NCBI GenBank assembly: GCA_014843695.1
Contig: CM026403.1
Span: 42,126,572-42,190,571, forward strand
Reading direction: 5' to 3'
Length of the DNA: 64,000 nt
Source: Archivesica marissinica
Taxonomy: Eukaryota; Mollusca; Bivalvia; Venerida; Vesicomyidae
The translations under genes and the position numbers were made by a program. The notes beneath the pieces were generated by a model that did no database searches, was not told the origin of the DNA, and worked only from the letters and a program-made list of their open reading frames with translations. The first letter of the stretch is position 1, and every line of letters starts with the position of its first letter. Positions 47,246-58,992 of the stretch are shown piece by piece.

Positions 47246-48394
47246 AACACTTTTTATTAAATTATATTTATTTTATGCACGAAATAGTCGTGAAACATTT
47301 AAAATACACACGCTATGTGGCTATATAAGTGTATGTTTACACATACCAGTCATATTCAGTACACACTGAGCAAGCAAACACGACCTAATTATAGCTGTGA
47401 TGCTAGAGAAATTGTTAAAAATGTACATGCATTTTGTACGAAGGAGAAGGAGTCTGGATTGCAGGTGGCGCTAAATCAAACCAAGCCATAGATTTGTGGC
47501 GCTAAACAGCTTCTGACAGCGATGGGGACAGCTGCTCGGATACAGAGACAGCCAGCGAAGGCGAAGATACTGATTGATACTGTGAAATGAACTGTAACTG
47601 TAATTGCTTGAAATGAAATAAAGTTGAAAATTAAATTATGAGAAAAAATCAAAAAATGAGAAAAATACATACAATTCACTTTATATAAAATATAAATTTG
47701 AAAAAAAAACTAGTAATAATACACCCAGTGAGATTTGAACTCGCAACTACAAAATATATCACAAGCTATTTTATCTGTATTCCCCCGATTGATTGTGTGA
47801 TGTTTATATTTTATTATACTACTGTTATTATAATAATAAATGCCCCATGTTATACGAAAGCTACCACCCCTCTGACATGGATGTGGCCGATCTTTGATCG
47901 TTCAAAGTTGGAAGTTTATCTATATAGCTTTAGATATGTCGCAGTATTTTGACGCGTGACGGATAAACAATTACAATAACATTGTTTGAAACAGGGGATG
48001 TCAGGACAGACTCATTTCCCGTGATTCATTTTATTTGCCTATGAATCCCTACTACGAAATACATAATGGTATGAAGATATATTGGCTTAGTAGCTAAACC
48101 AAAACTTACGGTGCGGAGACACTGGAATTCGAATACTTACAATTTAAAAAAATAATAATTGTGATATTCTGAAAACATTGTTTTTTTTTGTTTTTTTTGA
48201 AAAACATTGAAAACAGCACTGAAAACATCTGTCCTAACCCTTGTTGATTTATTGGGTCAAGTGTGTTCTTAGAATATAATTGTGATTGTCTGGCTGATCC
48301 ATACACAATTCAAATATTCAAATATTGCTATTGAGGAATAAACGAATTTCTTTTATCAATAATGACTCCAAGAATAACTAAACACTGTAGGCCT

Positions 48395-48545
48395 ATGAAT
48401 CCCACTGTGGATACTGGATTCTTTCAAGCGAGGAAGCCAGTCAGCTGGCTTGCGGAAGGTCGGTGGTTCTACTCGGGTACATGTCCGTGTCTGAAATATT
48501 GCTCTGAGGGCGCCACAACTAATCGCTGAAGAGTAGCCATATGCA
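48395..48545 (+). repeat. SINE type F body
   Basis: attctttcaagcgaggaagc, agctggcttgcggaaggtcg and gtggttctactcgggtac are the type F body; the tRNA head is degraded. It ends gagggcgccacaactaatcg. Confidence 0.6.
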
Positions 48546-49034
48546 ACACCCCTAAAACAAACAAGCCCATTACCTGATACGCCACGTAGCGGAATGACAC
48601 GGGATTAACATTATAGTGCACGGACCCTATACTAAATGATCCATAGCGAAGTAAAACATATTCATATATTCAAATTAATTACGAAACTTTCTATATAGTT
48701 ATAGTAGACGGCTTTGTGTAACATGAGTTAAATGGTATATTCGTATTTATAATCCGATAGCAGATGGAGATTATTGTGTTACATCCGGTTATCGCGGTGG
48801 ATATATATACTTAGCTGATAAAAATACGTTGCATGAAACTTAATGCAACCAGATACAACAACTCATCTTTACTATGAACAGATAGCGCAACGGGATACGA
48901 ACACTATCCGCTTCAACAACTGAAGATTTCATGTTTCGCGAGACATTGGTCAGTTACCACCCCTGAATACTCTTTAAGGAAGATATGTCTTTTTAATTGG
49001 TTTCATCTGTTTTCATCGTTTCATTTGCACCACA

Positions 49035-49205
49035 TACTTCAAATCACTTGCCACTCACTGGTGTAGGTTCGATCCCAACCGAGGGTGTCGAATTATTTCA
49101 AGCGAGGAAACTATCCAGCTAGCTTGCGGAAGATCGGTGCACCCCCCCCCCCCGTCCGGGTGCCGGTTGGAGCATGGGATACTGGTCCAGGGTATTTCAC
49201 CTGGC
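49035..49205 (+). repeat. SINE type F, unexpanded, with C tract
   Basis: B box gtaggttcgatcccaaccga, then gggtgtcgaattatttcaag and agcttgcggaagatcggtg. A run of about 14 C follows at 49142-49155. It is the reference for the expanded copy at 7755-8160. Confidence 0.6.
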
Positions 49206-49822
49206 TATATTATATATATTGGAAAAGCGAAACAGAAACTCCCATTTCGGTAGCCATTATCTCGTCATGTAGAACAATTTTCGTCATAGGCGTCCATATC
49301 CGTAGCTTATCGATACCCGATATCCATGACTGACCACTCCCTCACCTGTACGCAACAGCTGATAATTTTACATTCAATTACATAGCAAACTGATTGTAAT
49401 CTCTAAATAACGTCTTCATTGTTAAAATTATCAAATTATTTTTATTTGGTATAAATTCTGACAAAATAAAGTATTTAGGAAATTGCTTCCATTTTGCCTT
49501 AAACGTATAGTGTTAGCATATCCTGTAGGGTCCTGTTGGCCTATTTACGCTTTTTGTGACGGCTGCACGCAACAAAATGAGTTTCGCATCATGACGATTA
49601 CACTAAAATTACGCAGCGTAACATATACAATATGTTATATCGGTCAATATGATTGGTTCATAAATATTCACCCAATGACACATGCTGTAACATCTGATTT
49701 ATGGCTGATATAATTTCTAGGACATACGGTTGTATCTAAAATTACGATTGGTTCAAAACATACTGTTACTTCCGATTTACTTCTGCACCACAGAAGCAAT
49801 TTTTTCCCAGGCTGATCTCACA

Positions 49823-52800
49823 TCATGCGCTTCAGCAGCACATACAGCAGCAGGCTGATCTCACGGCGTGCACGTCGTGGTCTGGACACACCTCGCACCA
49901 TGCGCTTCAGTACCACATGTAGCAGCAGGCTGATCTGATCTCACTGCGTGTACATCGTGGTCTGGACACACCTCGCACCATGCGCTTCAGTACCACATGC
50001 AGCAGCAGGCTGATCTCGCTGCGAGCACGTCGTGGTCTGGGCACACATCGCACCATGCGCTTCAGCAGCACATGCAGCAGCAGGCTGATCTGATCTCACT
50101 GCGTGTACGTCGTGGTCTGTACACATCTCGCACCATGCGCTTCAGCAGCACATGCGGCAGCAGGCTGATCTCACTGCGTGCACGTCGTGGTCTGGACACA
50201 TCTCGCACCATGCGCTTCAGCAGCACATGCGGCAGCAGGCTGATCTCACTGCGTGCACGTCGTGGTCTGGGCACACCTCGCACCATGCGCTTCAGTACCA
50301 CATGCGGCAGCAGGCTGATCTCACTGCGTGCACTTCGTGGTCTGGGCACACCTCGCACCATGCGCTTCAGTACCACATGCGGCAGCAGGCTGATCTCACT
50401 ACGTGCACGTCGTGGTATGGGCACATCTCGCACCATGCGCTTCAGCAGCACATGCGGCAGCAGGCTGATCTCACTGCGTGCACGTCGCGGTCTGGGCACA
50501 CCTCGCATCATGCGCTTCAGTACCACATGCGGCAGCAGGCTGATCTCACTGCGTGCACGTCGTGGTCTGGGCACACCTCGCACCATATGCTTCAGCACCA
50601 CATGCGGCAGCAGGCTGATCTCACTGCGTGCACGTCGCGGTCTGGGCACACCTCGCATCATGCGCTTCAGCACCACATGCGGCAGCAGGCTGATCTCACT
50701 GCGTGCACGTCGTGGTCTGGGCACATCTCGCATCATGCGCTTCAGCACCACATGCGGCAGCAGGCTGATCTCACTGCGTGCACGTCGTGGTCTGGGCACA
50801 TCTCGCACCATGCGCTTCAGCACCACATGCGGCAGCAGGCTGATCTCACTGCGTGCACGTCGTGGTCTGGGCACATCTCGCATCATGCGCTTCAGCACCA
50901 CATGCGGCAGCAGGCTGATCTCACTGCGTGCACGTCGTGGTCTGGGCACACCTCGCACCATGCGCTTCAGCACCACATGCGGCAGCAGGCTGATCTCACT
51001 GCGTGCACGTCGTGGTCTGGGCACACCTCGCATCATGCGCTTCAGTACCACATGCGGCAGCAGGCTGATCTCACTGCGTGCACGTCGTGGTCTGGGCACA
51101 CCTCGCACCATATGCTTCAGCACCACATGCGGCAGCAGGCTGATCTCACTGCGTGCACGTCGCGGTCTGGGCACACCTCGCATCATGCGCTTCAGTACCA
51201 CATGCGGCAGCAGGCTGATCTCACTGCGTGCACGTCGTGGTCTGGGCACATCTCGCACCATATGCTTCAGCACCACATGCGGCAGCAGGCTGATCTCACT
51301 GCGTGCACGTCGTGGTCTGGGCACACCTCGCATCATGCGCTTCAGTACCACATGCGGCAGCAGGCTGATCTCACTGCGTGCACGTCGCGGTCTGGGCACA
51401 TCTCGCATCATGCGCTTCAGCACCACATGCGGCAGCAGGCTGATCTCACTGCGTGCACGTCGTGGTCTGGGCACATCTCGCATCATGCGCTTCAGCACCA
51501 CATGCGGCAGCAGGCTGATCTCACTGCGTGCACGTCGTGGTCTGGGCACATCTCGCACCATGCGCTTCAGCAGCACATGCGGCAGCAGGCTGATCTCACT
51601 GCGTGCACGTCGCGGTCTGGGCACACCTCGCATCATGCGCTTCAGTACCACATGCGGCAGCAGGCTGATCTCACTGCGTGCACGTCGTGGTCTGGGCACA
51701 CCTCGCACCATATGCTTCAGCACCACATGCGGCAGCAGGCTGATCTCACTGCGTGCACGTCGCGGTCTGGGCACACCTCGCATCATGCGCTTCAGTACCA
51801 CATGCGGCAGCAGGCTGATCTCACTGCGTGCACGTCGCGGTCTGGGCACATCTCGCATCATGCGCTTCAGCACCACATGCGGCAGCAGGCTGATCTCACT
51901 GCGTGCACGTCGTGGTCTGGGCACATCTCGCACCATGCGCTTCAGAAACACATGCGGCAGCAGGCTGATCTCACTGCGTGCACGTCGTGGTCTGGGCACA
52001 TCTCGCACCATGCGCTTCAGTACCACATGCAGCAGCAGGCTGATCTCACTGCGTGCACGTCGTGGTCTGGGCACATCTCGCACCATGCGCTTCAGCAGCA
52101 CATGCGGCAGCAGGCTGATCTCACTGCGTGCACGTCGTGGTCTGGGCACATCTCGCACCATGCGCTTCAGCACCACATGCGGCAGCAGGCTGATCTCACT
52201 GCGTGCACGTCGTGGTCTGGGCACATCTCGCACCATGCGCTTCAGCACCACATGCGGCAGCAGGCTGATCTCACTGCGTGCACGTCGTGGTCTGGGCACA
52301 CCTCGCATCATGCGCTTCAGTACCACATGCAGCAGCAGGCTGATCTCACTGCGTGCACGTCGTGGTCTGGGCACATCTCGCACCATGCGTTTCAGCAGCA
52401 CATGCGGCAGCAGGCTGATCTCACTGCGTGCACGTCGTGGTCTGGACACATCTCGCACCATGCGCTTCAGCAGCACATGCGGCAGCAGGCTGATCTCACT
52501 GCGTGCACGTCGTGGTCTGGGCACATCTCGCACCATGTGCTTCAGTACCACATGCAGCAGCAGGCTGATCTCACTGCGTGCACGTCGTGGTCTGGGCACA
52601 TCTCGCACCATGCGCTTCAGCAGCACATGCGGCAGCAGGCTGATCTCACTGCGTGCACGTCGTGGTCTGGGCACATCTCGCACCATACGCTTCAGCAGCA
52701 CATGCGGCAGCAGGCTGATCTCACTGCGTGCACGTCGTGGTCTGGGCACATCTCGCACCATGCGCTTCAGCAGCACATGCGGCAGCAGGCTGATCTCACT

Positions 52801-55800
52801 GCGTGCACGTCGCGGTCTGGGCACACCTCGCATCATGCGCTTCAGTACCACATGCGGCAGCAGGCTGATCTCACTGCGTGCACGTCGCGGTCTGGGCACA
52901 TCTCGCACCATATGCTTCAGGACCACATGCGGCAGCAGGCTGATCTCACTGCGTGCACGTCGTGGTCTGGGCACACCTCGCATTATGCGCTTCAGTACCA
53001 CATGCGGCAGCAGGCTGCTCTCAGTGCGTGCCCGTCGCGGTCTGGGCACATCTCGCATCATGCGCTTCAGCACCACATGCGGCAGCAGGCTGATCTCACA
53101 GCGTGCACGTCGTGGTCTGGGTACATCTCGCATCATGCGCTTCAGCACCACATGCGGCAGCAGGCTGATCTCACTGCGTGCACGTCGTGGTCTGGGCACA
53201 TCTCGCACCATGCGCTTCAGCAGCACATGCGGCAGCAGGCTGATCTCACTGCGTGCACGTCGCGGTCTGGGCACACCTCGCATCATGCGCTTCAGTACCA
53301 CATGCGGCAGCAGGCTGATCTCACTGCGTGCACGTCGTGGTCTGGGCACACCTCGCACCATATGCTTCAGCACCACATGCGGCAGCAGGCTGATCTCACT
53401 GCGTGCACGTCGCGGTCTGGGCACACCTCGCATCATGCGCTTCAGTACCACATGCGGCAGCAGGCTGATCTCACTGCGTGCACGTCGTGGTCTGGGCACA
53501 CCTCGCATCATGCGCTTCAGTACCACATGCGGCAGCAGGCTGATCTCACTGCGTGCACGTCGTGGTCTGGGCACACCTCGCACCATGCGCTTCAGCACCA
53601 CATGCGGCAGCAGGCTGATCTCACTGCGTGCACGTCGCGGTCTGGGCACACCTCGCATCATGCGCTTCAGTACCACATGCGGCAGCAGGCTGATCTCACT
53701 GCGTGCACGTCGTGGTCTGGGCACACCTCGCACCATATGCTTCAGCACCACATGCGGCAGCAGGCTGATCTCACTGCGTGCACGTCGCGGTCTGGGCACA
53801 CCTCGCATCATGCGCTTCAGTACCACATGCGGCAGCAGGCTGATCTCACTGCGTGCACGTCGTGGTCTGGGCACACCTCGCACCATATGCTTCAGCACCA
53901 CATGCGGCAGCAGGCTGATCTCACTGCGTGCACGTCGCGGTCTGGGCACACCTCGCATCATGCGCTTCAGTACCACATGCGGCAGCAGGCTGATCTCACT
54001 GCGTGCACGTCGCGTTCTGGGCACATCTCGCACCATATGCTTCAGCACCACATGCGGCAGCAGGCTGATCTCACTGCGTGCACGTCGTGGTCTGGGCACA
54101 CCTCGCATTATGCGCTTCAGTACCACATGCGGCAGCAGGCTGATCTCAGTGCGTGCACGTCGCGGTCTGGGCACATCTCGCATCATGCGCTTCAGCACCA
54201 CATGCGGCAGCAGGCTGATCTCACAGCGTGCACGTCGTGGTCTGGGTACATCTCGCATCATGCGCTTCAGCACCACATGCGGCAGCAGGCTGATCTCACT
54301 GCGTGCACGTCGTGGTTTGGGTACATCTCGCACCATGCGCTTCAGCAGCACATGCGGCAGCAGGCTGATCTCACTGCGTGCACGTCGCGGTCTGGGCACA
54401 CCTCGCATCATGCGCTTCAGTACCACATGCGGCAGCAGGCTGATCTCACTGCGTGCACGTCGTGGTCTGGGCACACCTCGCACCATATGCTTCAGCACCA
54501 CATGCGGCAGCTGGCTGATCTCACTGCGTGCACGTCGCGGTCTGGGCACACCTCGCATCATGCGCTTCAGTACCACATGCGGCAGCAGGCTGATCTCAGT
54601 GCGTGCACGTCGCGGTCTAGGCACATCTCGCATCATGCGCTTCAGCACCACATGCGGCAGCAGGCTGATCTCAATGTGTGCACGTCGTGGTCTGGGCACA
54701 TCTCGCATCATGCGCTTCAGAAACACATGCGGCAGCAGGCTGCTCTCACTGCGTGCACGTCGTGGTCTGGGCACATCTCGCACCATGCGCTTCAGTACCA
54801 CATGCAGCAGCAGGCTGATCTCACTGCGTGCACGTCGTGGTCTGGGCACATCTCGCACCATGCGTTTCAGCAGCACATGCGGCAGCAGGCTGATCTCACT
54901 GCGTGCACGTCGTGGTCTGGACACATCTCGCACCATGCGCTTCAGCAGCACATGCGGCAGCAGGCTGATCTCACTGCGTGCACGTCGTGGTCTGGGCACA
55001 TCTCGCACCATGTGCTTCAGTACCACATGCAGCAGCAGGCTGATCTCACTGCGTGCACGTCGTGGTCTGGGCACATCTCGCACCATGCGCTTCAGCAGCA
55101 CATGCGGCAGCAGGCTGATCTCACTGCGTGCACGTCGTGGTCTGGGCACATCTCGCACCATACGCTTCAGCAGCACATGCGGCAGCAGGCTGATCTCACT
55201 GCGTGCACGTCGTGGTCTGGGCACATCTCGCACCATGCGCTTCAGCAGCACATGCGGCAGCAGGCTGATCTCACTGCGTGCACGTCGCGGTCTGGGCACA
55301 CCTCGCATCATGCGCTTCAGTACCACATGCGGCAGCAGGCTGATCTCACTGCGTGCACGTCGCGGTCTGGGCACATCTCGCACCATATGCTTCAGGACCA
55401 CATGCGGCAGCAGGCTGATCTCACTGCGTGCACGTCGTGGTCTGGGCACACCTCGCATTATGCGCTTCAGTACCACATGCAACAGCAGGCTGCTCTCAGT
55501 GCGTGCCCGTCACGGTCTGGGCACATCTCGCATCATGCGCTTCAGCACCACATGCGGCAGCAGGCTGATCTCACAGCGTGCACGTCGTGGTCTGGGTACA
55601 TCTCGCATCATGCGCTTCAGCACCACATGCGGCAGCAGGCTGATCTCACTGCGTGCACGTCGTGGTATGGGCACATCTCACACCATGCGCTTCAGCAGCA
55701 CATGCGGCAGCAGGCTGATCTCACTGTGTGCACGTCGCGGTCTGGGCACACCTCGCATCATGGGCTTCAGTACCACATGCGGCAGCAGGCTGATCTCACT

Positions 55801-57992
55801 GCGTGCACGTCGCGGTCTGGGCACACCTCGCATCATGCGCTTCAGTACCACATGCGGCAGCAGGCTGATCTCACTGCGTGCACGTCGTGGTCTGGGCACA
55901 CCTCGCACCATATGCTTCAGCACAACAGGCGGCAGCAGGCTGATCTCACTGCGTGCACGTCGTGGTCTGGGCACACCTCGCATCATGCGCTTCAGTACCA
56001 CATGCGGCAGCAGGCTGATCTCACTGCGTGCACGTCGCGGTCTGGGCACACCTCGCATCATGCGCTTCAGTACCACATGCGGCAGCAGGCTGATCTCACT
56101 GCGTGCACGTCGTGGTCTGGGCACACCTCGCACCATATGCTTCAGCACCACATGCGGCAGCAGGCTGATCTCACTGCGTGCACGTCGCGGTCTGGGCACA
56201 CCTCGCATCATGCGCTTCAGTACCACATGCGGCAGCAGGCTGATCTCACTGCGTGCACGTCGTGGTCTGGGCACACCTCGCATTATGCGCTTCAGTACCA
56301 CATGCGGCAGCAGGCTGCTCTCAGTGCGTGCCCGTCGCGGTCTGGGCACATCTCGCATCATGCGCTTCAGCACCACATGCGGCAGCAGGCTGATCTCAAT
56401 GTGTGCACGTCGTGGTCTGGGCACATCTCGCATCATGCGCTTCAGCACCACATGCGGCAGCAGGCTGATCTCACTGCGTGCACGTCGTGGTCTGGGCACA
56501 TCTCGCACCATGCGCTTCAGCACCACATGCGGCAGCAGGCTGATCTCACTGCGTGCACGTCGTGGTCTGGGCACATCTCGCATCATGCGCTTCAGCACCA
56601 CATGCGGCAGCAGGCTGATCTCACTGCGTGCACGTCGTGGTCTGGGCACACCTCGCACCATGTGCTTCAGCACCACATGCGGCAGCAGGCTGATCTCACT
56701 GCGTGCACGTCGCGGTCTGGGCACACCTCGCATCATGCGCTTCAGTACCACATGCGGCAGCAGGCTGATCTCACTGCGTGCACGTCGCGGTCTGGGCACA
56801 TCTCGCACCATATGCTTCAGCACCACATGCGGCAGCAGGCTGATCTCACTGCGTGCACGTCGTGGTCTGGGCACACCTCGCATTATGCGCTTCAGTACCA
56901 CATGCGGCAGCAGGCTGATCTCAGTGCGTGCACGTCGTGGTCTGGGCACATCTCGCATCATGCGCTTCAGCACCACATGCGGCAGCAGGCTGATCTCACT
57001 GCGTGCACGTCGTGGTCTGGGCACATCTCGCATCATGCGCTTCAGCACCACATGCGGCAGCAGGCTGATCTCACTGCGTGCACGTCGTGGTTTGGGTACA
57101 TCTCGCACCATGCGCTTCAGCAGCACATGCGGCAGCAGGCTGATCTCACTGCGTGCACGTCGCGGTCTGGGCACACCTCGCATCATGCGCTTCAGTACCA
57201 CATGCGGCAGCAGGCTGATCTCACTGCGTGCACGTCGTGGTCTGGGCACACCTCGCACCATATGCTTCAGCACCACATGCGGCAGCAGGCTGATCTCACT
57301 GCGTGCACGTCGCGGTCTGGGCACACCTCGCATCATGCGCTTCAGTACCACATGCGGCAGCAGGCTGATCTCAGTGCGTGCACGTCGTGGTCTGGGCACA
57401 TCTCGCATCATGCGCTTCAGCACCACATGCGGCAGCAGGCTGATCTCACTGCGTGCACGTCGTGGTCTGGGCACATCTCGCACCATGCGCTTCAGAAACA
57501 CATGCGGCAGCAGGCTGCTCTCACTGCGTGCACGTCGTGGTCTGGGCACATCTCGCACCATGCGCTTCAGTACCACATGCAGCAGCAGGCTGATCTCACT
57601 GCGTGCACGTCGTGGTCTGGGCACATCTCGCACCATGCGTTTCAGCAGCACATGCGGCAGCAGGCTGATCTCACTGCGTGCACGTCGTGGTCTGGACACA
57701 TCTCGCACCATGCGCTTCAGCACCACATGCGGCAGCAGGCTGATCTCACTGCGTGCACGTCGTGGTCTGGGCACATCTCGCATCATGCGCTTCAGCACCA
57801 CATGCGGCAGCAGGCTGATCTCACTGCGTGCACGTCGTGGTCTGGGCACATCTCGCACCATGCGCTTCAGCAGCACATGCGGCAGCAGGCTGATCTCACT
57901 GCGTGCACGTCGCGGTCTGGGCACATCTCGCACCATGCGCTTCAGCACCACATGCGGCAGCAGGCTGATCTCACTGCGTGCACGTCGTGGTC
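49823..57992. repeat. 75-bp satellite with higher-order structure, about 8.2 kb
   Basis: About 109 copies of a unit with catgcgcttcagcaccacat, gcggcagcaggctgatctca, ctgcgtgcacgtcgtggtct and gggcacatctcgcac. It is open in two plus frames and one minus frame for up to about 2600 codons because 75 is a multiple of three and the unit lacks stops. Rare variants recur at fixed offsets (ttcaggaccac at 52920 and 55395, 33 units apart), showing large segmental duplications. No start context or splice signals tie it to a gene. Confidence 0.96.
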
Positions 57993-58992
57993 NNNNNNNN
58001 NNNNNNNNNNNNNNNNNNNNNNNNNNNNNNNNNNNNNNNNNNNNNNNNNNNNNNNNNNNNNNNNNNNNNNNNNNNNNNNNNNNNNNNNNNNNNNNNNNNN
58101 NNNNNNNNNNNNNNNNNNNNNNNNNNNNNNNNNNNNNNNNNNNNNNNNNNNNNNNNNNNNNNNNNNNNNNNNNNNNNNNNNNNNNNNNNNNNNNNNNNNN
58201 NNNNNNNNNNNNNNNNNNNNNNNNNNNNNNNNNNNNNNNNNNNNNNNNNNNNNNNNNNNNNNNNNNNNNNNNNNNNNNNNNNNNNNNNNNNNNNNNNNNN
58301 NNNNNNNNNNNNNNNNNNNNNNNNNNNNNNNNNNNNNNNNNNNNNNNNNNNNNNNNNNNNNNNNNNNNNNNNNNNNNNNNNNNNNNNNNNNNNNNNNNNN
58401 NNNNNNNNNNNNNNNNNNNNNNNNNNNNNNNNNNNNNNNNNNNNNNNNNNNNNNNNNNNNNNNNNNNNNNNNNNNNNNNNNNNNNNNNNNNNNNNNNNNN
58501 NNNNNNNNNNNNNNNNNNNNNNNNNNNNNNNNNNNNNNNNNNNNNNNNNNNNNNNNNNNNNNNNNNNNNNNNNNNNNNNNNNNNNNNNNNNNNNNNNNNN
58601 NNNNNNNNNNNNNNNNNNNNNNNNNNNNNNNNNNNNNNNNNNNNNNNNNNNNNNNNNNNNNNNNNNNNNNNNNNNNNNNNNNNNNNNNNNNNNNNNNNNN
58701 NNNNNNNNNNNNNNNNNNNNNNNNNNNNNNNNNNNNNNNNNNNNNNNNNNNNNNNNNNNNNNNNNNNNNNNNNNNNNNNNNNNNNNNNNNNNNNNNNNNN
58801 NNNNNNNNNNNNNNNNNNNNNNNNNNNNNNNNNNNNNNNNNNNNNNNNNNNNNNNNNNNNNNNNNNNNNNNNNNNNNNNNNNNNNNNNNNNNNNNNNNNN
58901 NNNNNNNNNNNNNNNNNNNNNNNNNNNNNNNNNNNNNNNNNNNNNNNNNNNNNNNNNNNNNNNNNNNNNNNNNNNNNNNNNNNNNNNNNNNN
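57993..58992. other. Assembly gap 3 (exactly 1000 N)
   Basis: Arbitrary scaffold gap between two different satellites; nothing in the sequence supports the adjacency. Confidence 0.99.

Larger units (their letters stand above)
46446..49822. other. Intergenic region right of the PPxY gene
   Basis: Apart from the SINE copies and short inverted repeat listed separately, I recognise no gene here. Two exon-like signals (47510-47577 plus and about 48573-48625 minus) are too weak to annotate. Confidence 0.5.

Noticed and set aside
48146..48175. Minus-strand 28-nt segment between tttcag and gtaagt
   Set aside because: Too short, A/T homopolymeric and without any reading frame logic.
48573..48625. 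Minus-strand exon-like stretch (SVHYNVNPVSFRYVAYQ) ending in CAG/gtaatg
   Set aside because: A short open stretch with weak acceptor, no neighbouring exon and no recognised family; it adjoins a SINE.
49997..57992. Giant open reading frames of up to about 2650 codons before the gap (75-bp array)
   Set aside because: They exist in three frames at once, follow only from a stop-free unit with a period divisible by three, show no frame with mainly silent variation, and have no linked splice sites or promoter.
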